From: Bacillota bacterium
GTDB lineage: Bacteria; Bacillota; Bacilli; Paenibacillales; Paenibacillaceae
Reading direction: 5' to 3'
DNA: 64,000 bases
Assembly: GCA_023391635.1 (NCBI GenBank)
Contig: JAEWAQ010000018.1
Coordinates: forward strand, 54,462-118,461
The stretch's first letter is position 1. Each line of letters opens with the position of its first letter. The notes beneath the pieces were generated by a model. The model did no database searches. It was not told the DNA's origin and saw only the letters and a program-made list of their open reading frames with translations. The position numbers and the translations under genes are program-made. Positions 34,339 through 44,198 of the stretch are shown piece after piece.

Positions 34339-36087
34339 TTAATCGTTCAGATGCTGCTGCAAAGGCAAAGTGATGATAACTTTTGTTCCGCGCCCAGTTT
34401 GACTATGAATGGTTACACCGTAGTTTTGACCGTAAGCAAGTTGTACACGTTCGTGAACATTTTTGATTCCATACCCTGTTTTCGATTCCGAGGATAGCAG
34501 ATTTTCTACTTGTTCAGAAGACATTCCGCAACCGTCATCTTCTACTTCGAGTATGAGCGCCGGAGCACCTGCGTGCACGGATCGGTAAACACGGATGGCA
34601 ATTTCCAGACACTTGTGATCATCATATATGGCGTGATTAATGGCGTTTTCCACAAAAGGCTGCAGCAACAATTTTAACGTTTCACAGGTCGATAAGCTTT
34701 CGTCAACCTCCCAGCGTTCAATAAAGCTGTCATCAAAGCGCATATGCTGGATGGCAAGATAGTGCTTCGTAAGGGCGAGTTCTTTTTCCAGCGTAATGTA
34801 TTGATGTCCCATATTCAGAGATGTGTGGTAAAATCTTGCAAGATGATTGACAATTTTGCTTACTTCAACATCACCGTGTTGGATAGCCAGGGAGGAAATA
34901 CCCGACAGCGTATTATAAAGAAAATGCGGGTTGATCTGGCTTTGCAAGGCATAAAGCTCGGCATCGCGCTTGGCAATTTCCTTGACATACAGCGTATCGA
35001 TCAAATCTTTGAGACGTGTGCTCATCTTGTTGAACGCTGCGCTTAATTGACCGATTTCGTCCTTGCTGGAATCAACGGGCAAGAGGGTGAAATTTCCTTG
35101 CTCCACTTGCGCTGCTTGACGGTTTAATTTGCGCAGACGGAGCGAAAGGTATTTGGCAATCACAATGATCATGAAGATGGATATGGCAAGACTAAACAGC
35201 GCAATGACCACAATTTGCAAAGCTGTTGTACGAGAGGAACGCATGATTTCGTCAATGGGCGTGAGAGAAACGGTTTTCCAGCCATGATTCATGGTGTTAT
35301 ACACGAGCAAGGTGGGATCTCCGCCTATGCTGACAACTTCATGTTTGGTCGACAACTCGGGGCCGATGGCTTCGCTGAAAGGCAGGTTTAAAAGCGATTT
35401 ATCGGCTGCAGAGACGATTTGATTGTTTTCATTGAGCAAGTAGACGCTTTTGTTTTGCTCTTCTTTTTCAATTAACCTGTAGAGCAAATCTTCATGGAGA
35501 CCGATCGTCATCATCCCGTAAAGTTGGCTTTGTGTGTTAAAGTTGAGAACGCGCCCAAGATAAATCACGTTTTTCCCGTCTTTGTCTTGCATCACGTTGC
35601 TGAATATATTATTGCCGTAAGTTTGTTGCAATTGCGCCAGAAACGGAGTCGGCGGATTTTCCGGTGCGATATGTTTGATAAACAGGCCATCCTCCGGGAG
35701 TGATTTATTGTCTACATAAAGGTTGATGCTGGCAATGTTGTTGTTCGCAGTCAGCAAGCTGTATAAGAGTCCATCGATATATCGGTAGGCTTCGACGAAC
35801 GAATAGTCAATGGTGTAGGTTTGCGTAAGATAAGTTTGCAAGGTTTCATCCGTGTAAATCAGAGATGAAATTTGGCGAAGACTATCCAATTGGGTATTTA
35901 CATTGCTGCTGATTTGTTGGTTGCTGCTTTGCATATTTTCGTAGGTCAATTCCAATAGCCGTTGCTCGGTGCGATCATAGAAGAAAATCGTAATAAATAT
36001 AAGCGGGATGATCGTTACGGTAAGAAACATGATGAGCAGCTTCTGCAACAAAGATGAATTTTTGAAAAGCTTTTTCAATGTATTCAT
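34339..36087 (-). CDS. YesM-type sensor histidine kinase
   Basis: A 582-residue membrane kinase. Membrane helices at about 15-37 and 288-312 flank an extracellular Cache-like sensor. A HAMP segment follows (LRLRKLNRQAAQVEQGNF), then the His_kinase domain with the phospho-acceptor in LQSQINPHFLYNTLSG, and an ATPase domain with QPFVENAINHAIYD (N box), VEDDGCGM (G1) and GYGIKNVHERVQLAYG (G2). It should phosphorylate the response regulator whose gene overlaps it by ATGA. Kinases of this class sense extracellular carbohydrate, often through a binding protein, and the divergent importer at 37855 is the likely target. Base composition is visibly less GC-rich than the genes to the left. Confidence 0.9.
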   Translation of the reverse strand: MNTLKKLFKNSSLLQKLLIMFLTVTIIPLIFITIFFYDRTEQRLLELTYENMQSSNQQISSNVNTQLDSLRQISSLIYTDETLQTYLTQTYTIDYSFVEAYRYIDGLLYSLLTANNNIASINLYVDNKSLPEDGLFIKHIAPENPPTPFLAQLQQTYGNNIFSNVMQDKDGKNVIYLGRVLNFNTQSQLYGMMTIGLHEDLLYRLIEKEEQNKSVYLLNENNQIVSAADKSLLNLPFSEAIGPELSTKHEVVSIGGDPTLLVYNTMNHGWKTVSLTPIDEIMRSSRTTALQIVVIALFSLAISIFMIIVIAKYLSLRLRKLNRQAAQVEQGNFTLLPVDSSKDEIGQLSAAFNKMSTRLKDLIDTLYVKEIAKRDAELYALQSQINPHFLYNTLSGISSLAIQHGDVEVSKIVNHLARFYHTSLNMGHQYITLEKELALTKHYLAIQHMRFDDSFIERWEVDESLSTCETLKLLLQPFVENAINHAIYDDHKCLEIAIRVYRSVHAGAPALILEVEDDGCGMSSEQVENLLSSESKTGYGIKNVHERVQLAYGQNYGVTIHSQTGRGTKVIITLPLQQHLND

Positions 36088-37667
36088 GTTCGTTGTCCCT
36101 TTTTCGCGTGTGTGCGGTATTGGTTGGGGGTAAGTCCCGTGCGTTTGAAAAAGACGGAGCCAAAATAGGAGGGGCTGTCATAGCCGACTCGTCTGGCAAT
36201 TTCATGAACTCTGAGATTTGTTTCCTGCAGCAGGATGCAAGCATTATCCATACGGACTTGGGTTATATATTCCAGCAATGTTTTTCCGGTAATATCCTTG
36301 AAAATCGTGCGGAGATAGTTGGGGGAAAGAAAGATAAGCTCTGCCAGCGCATCAATCGAGATAATCTGTCCATAATTTTGTTGGATAATACTGCAGACTT
36401 CGTCCACAATCTCGATATGCCGGTCGACGGGAGAGGCTTCCAACTCGTCCATCATAATGCCCAGTATTTGCCGCATGAGCGTTTTCATGGATTGCATGCT
36501 TTCCATCAGGGAAAGGCGCCCAAAGAACGTGGCATCTTTCTCGACGATTTCTTGCAAGTGGCGGTTGTTGCCCGCAATGGCGGACAGCACCGAATCAAAC
36601 ACGGATGCAGTATCCACAAATACCTTGCTGATATTTCCAGGCGGCAGACCTCCGTCATAAAAGTCATGAAGCCATTCTTCCACCTGGTCTCTGCGGTTTT
36701 GCTGTACGGCGGCGATCAGGTGCTCCGTTTTGGGAAAAGGTGTTTTGCGCCATGTGATTGGCGTGTTTTCCCAGTTGTCGCTGATCAGCCCTGTGCCGTG
36801 AGTAGCAACCAATTGGTTGCGAATTTGCAGCATCTTTGGCCATTGTTTCGTAAAGGAAAGCAGTGTTTGCGGGGTGTTTGTCAGGAATAGGGATATCCAA
36901 CGCTGCGCATTCGCAGACTGATTGCGCCAATGCGTAAATACGGCGCTGTCTGATTCCTGTGTGACGAAAATCCACTGACCGTCGCGCAGTTTGGTCAGTA
37001 CGCCGGCGGAAAAGCTGGGCAATCCCGCGATGAAAAATTCCAGTCTTTCCACGGTGGAAAAATCGTCTGCGGGTTCATCGCCGGCAAGCGGATTCTTCGT
37101 CAGCAGCGCATACTCGTCCATGCTGATAAATACAAAGTAAAAGGTTTTGTTGTCAGCAGGAAGATGCAAATGGCGGTTATATATCGAGGTCACTTCATCT
37201 GCCAAGCCGGAGAGCAGATTGCCGCCGATCTGGAGAAGTTCACGCAAATATTCTCCAGACGTCAATAAGGTGGAATTCAGACGGTTCTTCTGCTCTTCGC
37301 AACGTTGACGGACCATGTTCATCGTGGCAGCCAGTTCTTCGTGGTCAATCGGCTTCAGCAAATAGCCGCATGCGCCGTGTTGCAGTGCGGCACGAGCATA
37401 ATCAAACTCATTGTATCCACTGAGAAAAACAATTTGAATGACAGGGAAGCGAGCGTGTACCTGCTTGCAGAGTTCAATGCCGTCCATGACAGGCATTTTA
37501 ACGTCGGTAATCAGAATGTCCGGCTGCAGGGCTTCGATCTTGCTCATGGCATCCCGCCCGTTGCTGGCGGTGGCAATGACACGACAGGACATTTGTTCCC
37601 AATTGACGTAATTGGCAAGGGTGTCCAGGGTGAGCCGTTCGTCATCGACTACGATAACCGTATACAT
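36084..37667 (-). CDS. YesN-type response regulator with AraC DNA-binding domain
   Basis: A 527-residue regulator. The receiver domain (about 1-120) has the acidic pair D8-D9, phospho-acceptor D55 in PDILITDVKMPVMDG, and the Lys in GYLLKPIDHEE. A middle region of about 300 residues has no recognised motif. The C-terminal AraC/XylS pair of helix-turn-helices occupies about 425-522 (IDALAELIFLSPNYLRTIF, LRVHEIARRVGYDSPSYFGS). It is transcribed away from the importer operon at 37855, with 187 bases between, which probably hold its binding sites. Together with the overlapping kinase gene it forms a complete two-component system. Confidence 0.9.
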   Translation of the reverse strand: MYTVIVVDDERLTLDTLANYVNWEQMSCRVIATASNGRDAMSKIEALQPDILITDVKMPVMDGIELCKQVHARFPVIQIVFLSGYNEFDYARAALQHGACGYLLKPIDHEELAATMNMVRQRCEEQKNRLNSTLLTSGEYLRELLQIGGNLLSGLADEVTSIYNRHLHLPADNKTFYFVFISMDEYALLTKNPLAGDEPADDFSTVERLEFFIAGLPSFSAGVLTKLRDGQWIFVTQESDSAVFTHWRNQSANAQRWISLFLTNTPQTLLSFTKQWPKMLQIRNQLVATHGTGLISDNWENTPITWRKTPFPKTEHLIAAVQQNRRDQVEEWLHDFYDGGLPPGNISKVFVDTASVFDSVLSAIAGNNRHLQEIVEKDATFFGRLSLMESMQSMKTLMRQILGIMMDELEASPVDRHIEIVDEVCSIIQQNYGQIISIDALAELIFLSPNYLRTIFKDITGKTLLEYITQVRMDNACILLQETNLRVHEIARRVGYDSPSYFGSVFFKRTGLTPNQYRTHAKKGQRT

Positions 37668-37810
37668 AGTTCCTCCGTGAAGTCGTCAAATCTTGAACAG
37701 AGTATAAGATTGAATGCAGATCATGTCAAATTCAATGAAACGGTGAAAGTCCGTTTGTTTCAGATATAAATCGGAAAATCGTGAGATAGCGGTCGAATAC
37801 AGGATTACCT

Positions 37811-37829
37811 ATGATGAAGTTATCATCAT
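37811..37829. promoter_or_regulatory. inverted repeat before the importer operon
   Basis: ATGATGA (37811-37817) and TCATCAT (37823-37829) form a perfect dyad around AGTTA, 26 bases before the permease start. A second dyad, GAAACGG...CCGTTT (about 37737-37758), lies farther up. Either could bind the divergently encoded regulator; no clear sigma-A promoter stands out. Confidence 0.35.
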
Positions 37830-37854
37830 AATTTGGTCGAGAGGAGGCGGAACA

Positions 37855-38823
37855 GTGGGAGGTGAGGTGGATGGAAGCAACGTTGCAATGTCGTTGCTGA
37901 AAAATTCCACAATAAAAAAGATGCTTCGGCAGCGATATTTGTATTTGCTTTTGATTCCGGGAGTTGTATGGGCCGTGTTGTTTGCTTATGCGCCCATGGC
38001 TGGTTTGTACATGGCATTCATCGATTATAAACCTACTTTGGGTGATTTCTGGGGATCGCTCTTTACGGCGGATTTTGTGGGGTTACAGTGGTTCGAATAC
38101 TTTTTTTCGGGACAAGACTTCTGGATCGTCATGCGCAATACGTTGGCTTCGAGTGTGTTAACGCTGTCTATCGGATTTATTGTCCCTATTCTGATTGCAA
38201 TCGCGTTGAATGAAGCAAGAATCATGTGGTTCAAACGGGTCGTGCAGACAGCATCCTATTTGCCGTTTTTTATTTCATGGGTTGTTGCCGCAAGCATTGT
38301 CGTTACCTTCTTGTCGGCTGAAGGACCTGTCAATCAACTGCTGATGCGCATCGGCGCTGTAGAGCAAGGTGTTTTGTTCATGCAGGATGGAAAGTTTTTC
38401 TGGGTCATTATTGCATTGTCAAATGCCTGGAAGGATATGGGGTACAATTCCATCATGTATTTGGCTGCCATTGCAGCCATTCCCGCAGAGCTGTTCGAAG
38501 CGGCGAAAGTGGACGGTGCAGGGCGTTTTAAGCAAATCTGGCACGTTTTACTGCCGATTATACGGCCTACGATCATCATTCTGTTAATTTTGAACATCGG
38601 CAACTTGATGAATACCGGGTTTGACCAATATTTCTTGCTGGGAAACTCCTTGAACAGGTCGTATTCCGATGTGATTGAAACCTATGCATTCCGCTACGGC
38701 ATTCAGAATGGCATGTTCTCGTATGCAGCAGCCGTCAGTATGTTCAAATCGGTGGTCGCGTTTATTTTGGTGGTAAGTGTCAACAATATATCGAAAAGAA
38801 TGGGCGAAACGCATCTGTTCTAA
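37855..38823 (+). CDS. ABC polysaccharide transporter permease (LplB type)
   Basis: A 322-residue six-helix permease of the LplB/YtcP group. LYLLLIPGVVWAVLFAYAPM starts the first helix, and the EAA loop is ELFEAAKVDGAGRFKQIWHV. It starts with GTG 37855, eight bases after GAGGAGG. The importer has no ATPase gene. It is the first gene of the operon under the YesMN-like system; the next permease begins 31 bases after its stop. Confidence 0.9.
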   Translation: MGGEVDGSNVAMSLLKNSTIKKMLRQRYLYLLLIPGVVWAVLFAYAPMAGLYMAFIDYKPTLGDFWGSLFTADFVGLQWFEYFFSGQDFWIVMRNTLASSVLTLSIGFIVPILIAIALNEARIMWFKRVVQTASYLPFFISWVVAASIVVTFLSAEGPVNQLLMRIGAVEQGVLFMQDGKFFWVIIALSNAWKDMGYNSIMYLAAIAAIPAELFEAAKVDGAGRFKQIWHVLLPIIRPTIIILLILNIGNLMNTGFDQYFLLGNSLNRSYSDVIETYAFRYGIQNGMFSYAAAVSMFKSVVAFILVVSVNNISKRMGETHLF

Positions 38824-38854
38824 GTTGTGCATGCAGTCGGAAGGGAGTGAAAAA

Positions 38855-39796
38855 GTGGAAAGCGGAGTTGCGCGGTATAACAAGACGGGCGCTGGAAGCA
38901 AGCGGTTACAACGTTATACGTTGGCAACCATCATGGGGAATACAATCGTTTATGGATTTTTGCTGCTTTTGTTTATCGTTACTTTTTTTCCGTTCTGGCA
39001 TATTTTTGTCTTGTCGCTCAATGATGCGTCCACCCCGACGTATGGACAGTTTATGCTGTGGCCGAGGGATTTCAGCCTGGACAGCTACAAAACGGTTTTG
39101 CAGGACGCAGAAATTTTGAATTCCGTCGTGGTGACGGTCGGCCGGACTGTGATTGGGGTGCCGCTTACGCTGGCTTGCGTTTCGATGCTGGCTTATGCCC
39201 TGAGTAAGAGAGAACTTATAGGCTGGCGCAGCATCAATTTGTTTTTTGTGTTTACGATGTACTTCAGCGGCGGCTTGATTCCTTCCTATATGGTCATACG
39301 CAGCTTGAATCTCATCGACAGCTTTTGGGTGTTTATCTTCCCCGGGATTATGAGCGTATTCTGGATGATATTAGTTCGCACCTACATGGAGGGCTTGCCT
39401 AAAGAAATGGAGGAGGCGGCGCAAATAGAAGGCGCCAATGACATCCAGATTTTTCTGAAAATCATTATACCTGTGTGTACGCCAGTGCTGGCTACGATCA
39501 CCTTGTTTTCGGCGATTAGCCATTGGAATGCATGGTACGATTCTTATATTTACACCTATGATGCCTCTTTGAAAACATTGTCGGCGGTGTTGGTTAAAAT
39601 TCTGAATCAGTTCCAGACAAACGATATGTTAAGCGCGGCACAGCAGCTTGCCAAAGAACAACGAAAACTGCCGGTGTCCAGCGAGAGTATCCGTATGACA
39701 GTCACAATGGTAGCTACACTGCCGATCATTCTTGTTTATCCATTACTGCAGAAATATCTCCTGAAAGGCATGCTGATCGGGGCGGTAAAGGGCTAA
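38855..39796 (+). CDS. ABC polysaccharide transporter permease (LplC type)
   Basis: About 313 residues, six helices. The EAA loop is EMEEAAQIEGANDIQIFLKI, with Glu-Gly in place of the usual Asp-Gly, and AISHWNAWYDSYIYTYD follows, typical of LplC. The frame opens at 38777 inside the previous gene. GTG 38855, five bases after GGAAGGGAGTG, is the likely start. Confidence 0.88.
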   Translation: MESGVARYNKTGAGSKRLQRYTLATIMGNTIVYGFLLLLFIVTFFPFWHIFVLSLNDASTPTYGQFMLWPRDFSLDSYKTVLQDAEILNSVVVTVGRTVIGVPLTLACVSMLAYALSKRELIGWRSINLFFVFTMYFSGGLIPSYMVIRSLNLIDSFWVFIFPGIMSVFWMILVRTYMEGLPKEMEEAAQIEGANDIQIFLKIIIPVCTPVLATITLFSAISHWNAWYDSYIYTYDASLKTLSAVLVKILNQFQTNDMLSAAQQLAKEQRKLPVSSESIRMTVTMVATLPIILVYPLLQKYLLKGMLIGAVKG

Positions 39797-39856
39797 CGCA
39801 AGTCGGCGAATGGAAAATAGGAATGGACTCATTCAATCCATGGGAGGGTATCTGCA

Positions 39857-41503
39857 ATGAAAAAGAGATTCATCTTGGTGATGGTGCTTGCAGTCGTTAT
39901 GCTTATAAGCGCGTGCAATGCCGGAAACAAAAATTCGGCCGAAAGCACACCCAAAGGCGAAGCATCGAACGCTGCGTCCAGTACGCCCGGTGCGTCCAGT
40001 ACGCCGAAGGAACCCATTACCTTGACTTTGTTTGACAAAAATGTGGGCGATCCGTTCACGAACCCCGTAGCCAAAGAAATCACCGAACGTACGGGTGTTT
40101 TTATTGAGATTCAGCAACCGACCGGCAATCCGGATGAGAAACTGAATTTGATGCTGGTAAGCGGAGATTTGCCTGATATTGCTCTGATTGACAGACGCGA
40201 GGCTACCTTGAACAAATATATTGCCGGCGGAGCTTTGATTCCGCTGAATGATTTGATTGAGGAACACGCTCCGAATATCAAAGAGCGTTATGGGGACGTG
40301 CTGTCCAAAAGTGTGTACGAGGATGGCAAAAATTATTATTTGAACAACTGGTACGGCTTGGATCCGGATCCAAACTGGGCAATCAATATGCGCATGGATG
40401 TACTGGAAGAGTTCGGGTATGGCGAGCGCGCTTTGGCCGGGGATTCCTTTACACAGGAAGAGTTTTTGGACCTGCTGAGGAAATTCAAGGAGAAATATCC
40501 CGACGTGGACGGTAAACCTTCCATCCCGATGACCGTGAACGCAGATCACATGCCCACCATCATTGGTTCGTTCAAGGCGATGTACGGGATGAAAACTTAT
40601 TATGAGCATGATGGCCGTCTTGAATTCGATGTAAGAGATCCGAAGTACCTGGAAATGATCAAATTCATCAACACGCTTTATACGGAAGGCTTGCTTGACC
40701 GTGAATGGGGAATCAATAAAGCTCAAAATTACGGGCAGAAAACGGCCAGTGGACGGGTGTTTGCAACGGCGGGCGGTGTCGTGAATGAAGCCAACAGCGC
40801 ATTCCGCTCTCAACACGGTGAAGATACAAATAAACTGTTCTACGCGTTTAAAATAACGGCCCCGGGCGTTGCTCCGGAAGACACAACCTATGGACCTCGC
40901 AGCTCTTTAGGTTGGGACGGGGTTGGCATTACAATCGCGAATAAGCATCCGGTAGAAACGATCAAGTTTTTGGACTTCCTGGCGAGCGAAGAAGGTCAGT
41001 ATTTGCTGATGTGGGGCAAAGAAGGCATGAACTGGAATATGGAAAACGGCGTTCATGTGCCGACACAGGAAGCGCTCGACGCCATCAGTAAAGATTGGGC
41101 GGATTTCTCGAAAACGACGGGTGCGCGCAAATGGACATGGATGATTCGCAATGGATTGGGCGAAGACGGCACTCCCTATGACTTGCTCTTCCGTTACAAC
41201 AGAGATAATGTGAATCAGCATGCATTGAAGTCGATGGCAGGTTCAACCTGGGATACCGCGCTTTATGATGATCTCGGCCCCAAGAGCGGCACGCCTGACG
41301 CATTGAGCGAACAAAAAATCAAGGATATTATCGACAATAGCTTTTCCACTATGGTGTATGCAAACTCGCAAAGTGAAATCGATAATATGTATAAAAAAAT
41401 GATTGCCGAAATCGAAGCCAACAATGCCGTGAAAATTGAAGGGATTTACACGGAGAACTATAAGGCTCGTATGGCCTTGTACAATGCTGCCGAAAATAAA
41501 TAA
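39857..41503 (+). CDS. LplA-type substrate-binding lipoprotein
   Basis: A 548-residue lipoprotein. The signal peptide ends in the lipobox LISAC (Cys about residue 20), and a Ser/Thr/Pro/Ala linker of about 35 residues with a short repeated SSTPGASSTP stretch follows. The mature fold is of the long Lpl/family 1 type (VFIEIQQPTGNPDEKLNLML, GDLPDIALIDRREATLNKYI). It binds the oligosaccharide for the two permeases upstream. A strong hairpin 36 bases downstream probably makes it the most abundant product of the operon. Confidence 0.9.
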   Translation: MKKRFILVMVLAVVMLISACNAGNKNSAESTPKGEASNAASSTPGASSTPKEPITLTLFDKNVGDPFTNPVAKEITERTGVFIEIQQPTGNPDEKLNLMLVSGDLPDIALIDRREATLNKYIAGGALIPLNDLIEEHAPNIKERYGDVLSKSVYEDGKNYYLNNWYGLDPDPNWAINMRMDVLEEFGYGERALAGDSFTQEEFLDLLRKFKEKYPDVDGKPSIPMTVNADHMPTIIGSFKAMYGMKTYYEHDGRLEFDVRDPKYLEMIKFINTLYTEGLLDREWGINKAQNYGQKTASGRVFATAGGVVNEANSAFRSQHGEDTNKLFYAFKITAPGVAPEDTTYGPRSSLGWDGVGITIANKHPVETIKFLDFLASEEGQYLLMWGKEGMNWNMENGVHVPTQEALDAISKDWADFSKTTGARKWTWMIRNGLGEDGTPYDLLFRYNRDNVNQHALKSMAGSTWDTALYDDLGPKSGTPDALSEQKIKDIIDNSFSTMVYANSQSEIDNMYKKMIAEIEANNAVKIEGIYTENYKARMALYNAAENK

Positions 41504-41538
41504 ACATTAGCAAACCAAAAGAGAATCGCTTTTATTGC

Positions 41539-41580
41539 GGGGCAGAGTGCGACAAGTTTTACTCTGCCCCGTGTATTTTT
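41539..41580 (+). terminator. rho-independent terminator/attenuator before the GH97 gene
   Basis: GGGGCAGAGT (41539-41548) and ACTCTGCCCC (41561-41570) form a perfect 10-bp stem with a 12-base loop, followed by GTGTATTTTT. It separates the binding protein from the glycosidase and should lower read-through into it. Confidence 0.75.
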
Positions 41581-41619
41581 GCAAGCGTACAAAATAAGAA
41601 TGGACAGGGGATTGCATCT

Positions 41620-44169
41620 ATGTGGGAACTGTATTCGCCTGGTAACGCCGTTTGCATTACGGTTGGTGAAAACGCCGAGCAGGGGTTATGGTACGCCGTC
41701 GAGCGCAACGGCAAAGCGGTAATCGAGCAAAGCGGGCTCGGTTTTGAAAGCGATTTGGAAAATTTCACAAAGGGTTTTCGTTTTGTGAAGGAAGCGAGCA
41801 CGGTTGTTGACGAGACCTATTCGATACCGGCGGGGAAAAAGGCTGTTTATGAAAATCATGCGAATGAGATGACGTTACAGTTTGCGTGTGGAGTCTATAT
41901 CTTTGTACTGTGCGTCCGTGCGTATGACGATGGGGCCGCTTTCCGCTATCAAGTGCTGTCCGATACGGAAAAGCCTATGCAAGTCATGCGCGAAGCAACG
42001 AATTTTACTTTGGCAGAATCCTACAATGATTTGTGGCTGCAGCATTGGTTAAGCAGTTATGAAGCTACGTATGACCATTCCGGCTGGGAAGACAAAGTGG
42101 GCAGAGATTACGGCATGCCAAGCTTGTTCCACGCTGACAATGGCGGTTGGGCAATGATTACGGAAGCAGAGGTATATAACACAAACGGCAGCTATTGCTC
42201 TTGTCATCTGCGCGGATCCGGGGGCCGCAGCATGTCTTTGGAATTCGCTCCGGAAGAGAAGGGCGCACCGCTCTCCTGTCAATTGCCGTTCTCCTCTCCC
42301 TGGCGCGTCATTGTGGCGGCAGACGATTTAAACCAATTGGTGAATACAACCATGAACTATAACTTGAATCCGCCTTCTGTAATGGAGGATATAGAATGGA
42401 TCAAACCAGGGCGTTGTCTGTGGGCATGGTGGGAGTATGAGAATGGCGCCCAACTGTATACGGAACAAAAACGTTATGTGGATTTTGCGGCAGGCATAGG
42501 TTTTGAAGGCATCACGGTGGATGCGGACTGGGATATTACATGGCTGAAGGAGCTGTGCGATTATGCCCATGCGAAAGGCATCGTTGTATGGCTGTGGAGT
42601 GCCATGCAGTATATTGATACCCCTGAAAAGGCACAGGAGAAAATTCCGCTATGGGCGAGCTGCGGGGTAGATGGGCTCAAGGTTGATTTTTTCCAGAACG
42701 ATTCGCAGCACACGATGTGGCAATATGAGATGATTGCAAACATGATGACCGAGCATCGGTTGATGATTAATTTCCATGGGGCAACCAAATGCATGGGCGA
42801 AGGGCGCACTTGGCCGAATTTCATGACGGCTGAAGGGATTTTGGGGCTTGAGCATTACAAGTGGAGCGGCTTGCCGGACGCGCGTCACAATTGTACGGTT
42901 CCGTTCACACGCAATGTGGTCGGTCCGATGGATTATACCCCTACCGGATTTTCGAACAAAAACCGAAACACGACGTTAGGGCATCAAATGGCGCTTCCGG
43001 TCGTATTTGAATCAGGGGCTACGCACATTGCAGCTTCCATTTATTATTTGGAGGCGTGGAAAGGGACAGATTTTTTGCGCCGCATGAAGCCCGTTTACGA
43101 TGAGGTAACGGTGCTGTCCGGATTCCCGGGGCATCATGCCGCCATTGTGCGCCGCTCCCGGGAAGAATGGTTGATCGGCTGCATTACAGACGAAGCGATG
43201 ATTTTGCGTCTGAAAATGGACTTTTTGCCCGAAGGCGAGTTTGAGGCTGAAATTTATGAAGATGACTCCAGCGGCGAAATGATGAAGGTAAGACGCTGTA
43301 AAGTGACTTGCAGGGATGTGATCGAGCTTCCGCTTCTGAAAAGCGGCGGCGCCGGCATTTATATCGCAAAAGAAATATTGCCGCTGCCCAAAGGGGTTTG
43401 TTCCGGTTATATGAGCGAAGCGAGAACAGAGTATTTCGCACAAGCGGCACAAACGCTGCAAGGGAGCGAACCCGTCGTATATGAGAATGAACAGGAAGCC
43501 GTATTGCTGAATGGCAGTATTGTTTTTTCAGTGAAGACAACTGCCGCACCTCAAACCATAAGGCTGTTCTATGCAGCAAAAGAGCCTTGGACACTGCGCA
43601 TGAGTGACGGAATCAACCAAGTGGAAATGGAAATGCCGCAAAGCGGCTCTGATAAAATATTCCTGACAAAAGATGTGGTATTTCCTTTTGCCGGCGGCGA
43701 GAGTGCTTTGTTCATCGAACGTATGGCAGGATCCGTGCCCGCGTTGGCAAAAATCCATATTATCGATAACAAGCCGCCGCAAGAGTTGTATATTCCTGTT
43801 GGAAGAGGCAGCGTAAGCGGCGGAGCGGAGTTTGTGCCGGACGCAGCTGGTGCGGAGAAGGCTGTCGGTCTTGGCAATGGCGGCGAGCTTAAGTTTGATC
43901 CTATCATGCTGCCGAAGGATGGCTATTATTTGCTGCGTTTTGATTACTGTGCAGGGGAGAGCAGAGACCTCAGCATAGAACTGAACGGAGCCGACACGTA
44001 CAGAACCAATTTGCACAACACGGCCGGCTGGGGCTTCCCCAGATGGGATATCAAAGATCAGCGTGAAATCCGCATCCGGATGCAAGCGGGTAACAATACA
44101 TTGCGTCTATACAATGATGAAGGCCGGGTCGTTCATTTATACGGTTTTGCGATTATTGCAGATGAATGA
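41620..44169 (+). CDS. GH97-family alpha-glycosidase
   Basis: An 849-residue glycoside hydrolase family 97 protein without a signal peptide. The N-terminal beta-sandwich (about 1-260) precedes the catalytic barrel (about 265-540: GRCLWAWWEYENGAQLYTEQ, GFEGITVDADWDITWLKELC, CGVDGLKVDFFQNDSQHTMW). D356 in KVDF aligns with the nucleophile of retaining GH97 enzymes, and E411 in GLEHYKW, 55 residues on, fits their acid/base, so alpha-galactosidase-type retaining chemistry is inferred. The C-terminal ~270 residues add extra beta domains, longer than in typical members. It acts on the sugar imported by the upstream Lpl-type system. The end lies 30 bases from the GH36 gene. Confidence 0.85.
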   Translation: MWELYSPGNAVCITVGENAEQGLWYAVERNGKAVIEQSGLGFESDLENFTKGFRFVKEASTVVDETYSIPAGKKAVYENHANEMTLQFACGVYIFVLCVRAYDDGAAFRYQVLSDTEKPMQVMREATNFTLAESYNDLWLQHWLSSYEATYDHSGWEDKVGRDYGMPSLFHADNGGWAMITEAEVYNTNGSYCSCHLRGSGGRSMSLEFAPEEKGAPLSCQLPFSSPWRVIVAADDLNQLVNTTMNYNLNPPSVMEDIEWIKPGRCLWAWWEYENGAQLYTEQKRYVDFAAGIGFEGITVDADWDITWLKELCDYAHAKGIVVWLWSAMQYIDTPEKAQEKIPLWASCGVDGLKVDFFQNDSQHTMWQYEMIANMMTEHRLMINFHGATKCMGEGRTWPNFMTAEGILGLEHYKWSGLPDARHNCTVPFTRNVVGPMDYTPTGFSNKNRNTTLGHQMALPVVFESGATHIAASIYYLEAWKGTDFLRRMKPVYDEVTVLSGFPGHHAAIVRRSREEWLIGCITDEAMILRLKMDFLPEGEFEAEIYEDDSSGEMMKVRRCKVTCRDVIELPLLKSGGAGIYIAKEILPLPKGVCSGYMSEARTEYFAQAAQTLQGSEPVVYENEQEAVLLNGSIVFSVKTTAAPQTIRLFYAAKEPWTLRMSDGINQVEMEMPQSGSDKIFLTKDVVFPFAGGESALFIERMAGSVPALAKIHIIDNKPPQELYIPVGRGSVSGGAEFVPDAAGAEKAVGLGNGGELKFDPIMLPKDGYYLLRFDYCAGESRDLSIELNGADTYRTNLHNTAGWGFPRWDIKDQREIRIRMQAGNNTLRLYNDEGRVVHLYGFAIIADE

Positions 44170-44198
44170 GGCAACAAAAGAAGCGAGGAGTGTCCTTC

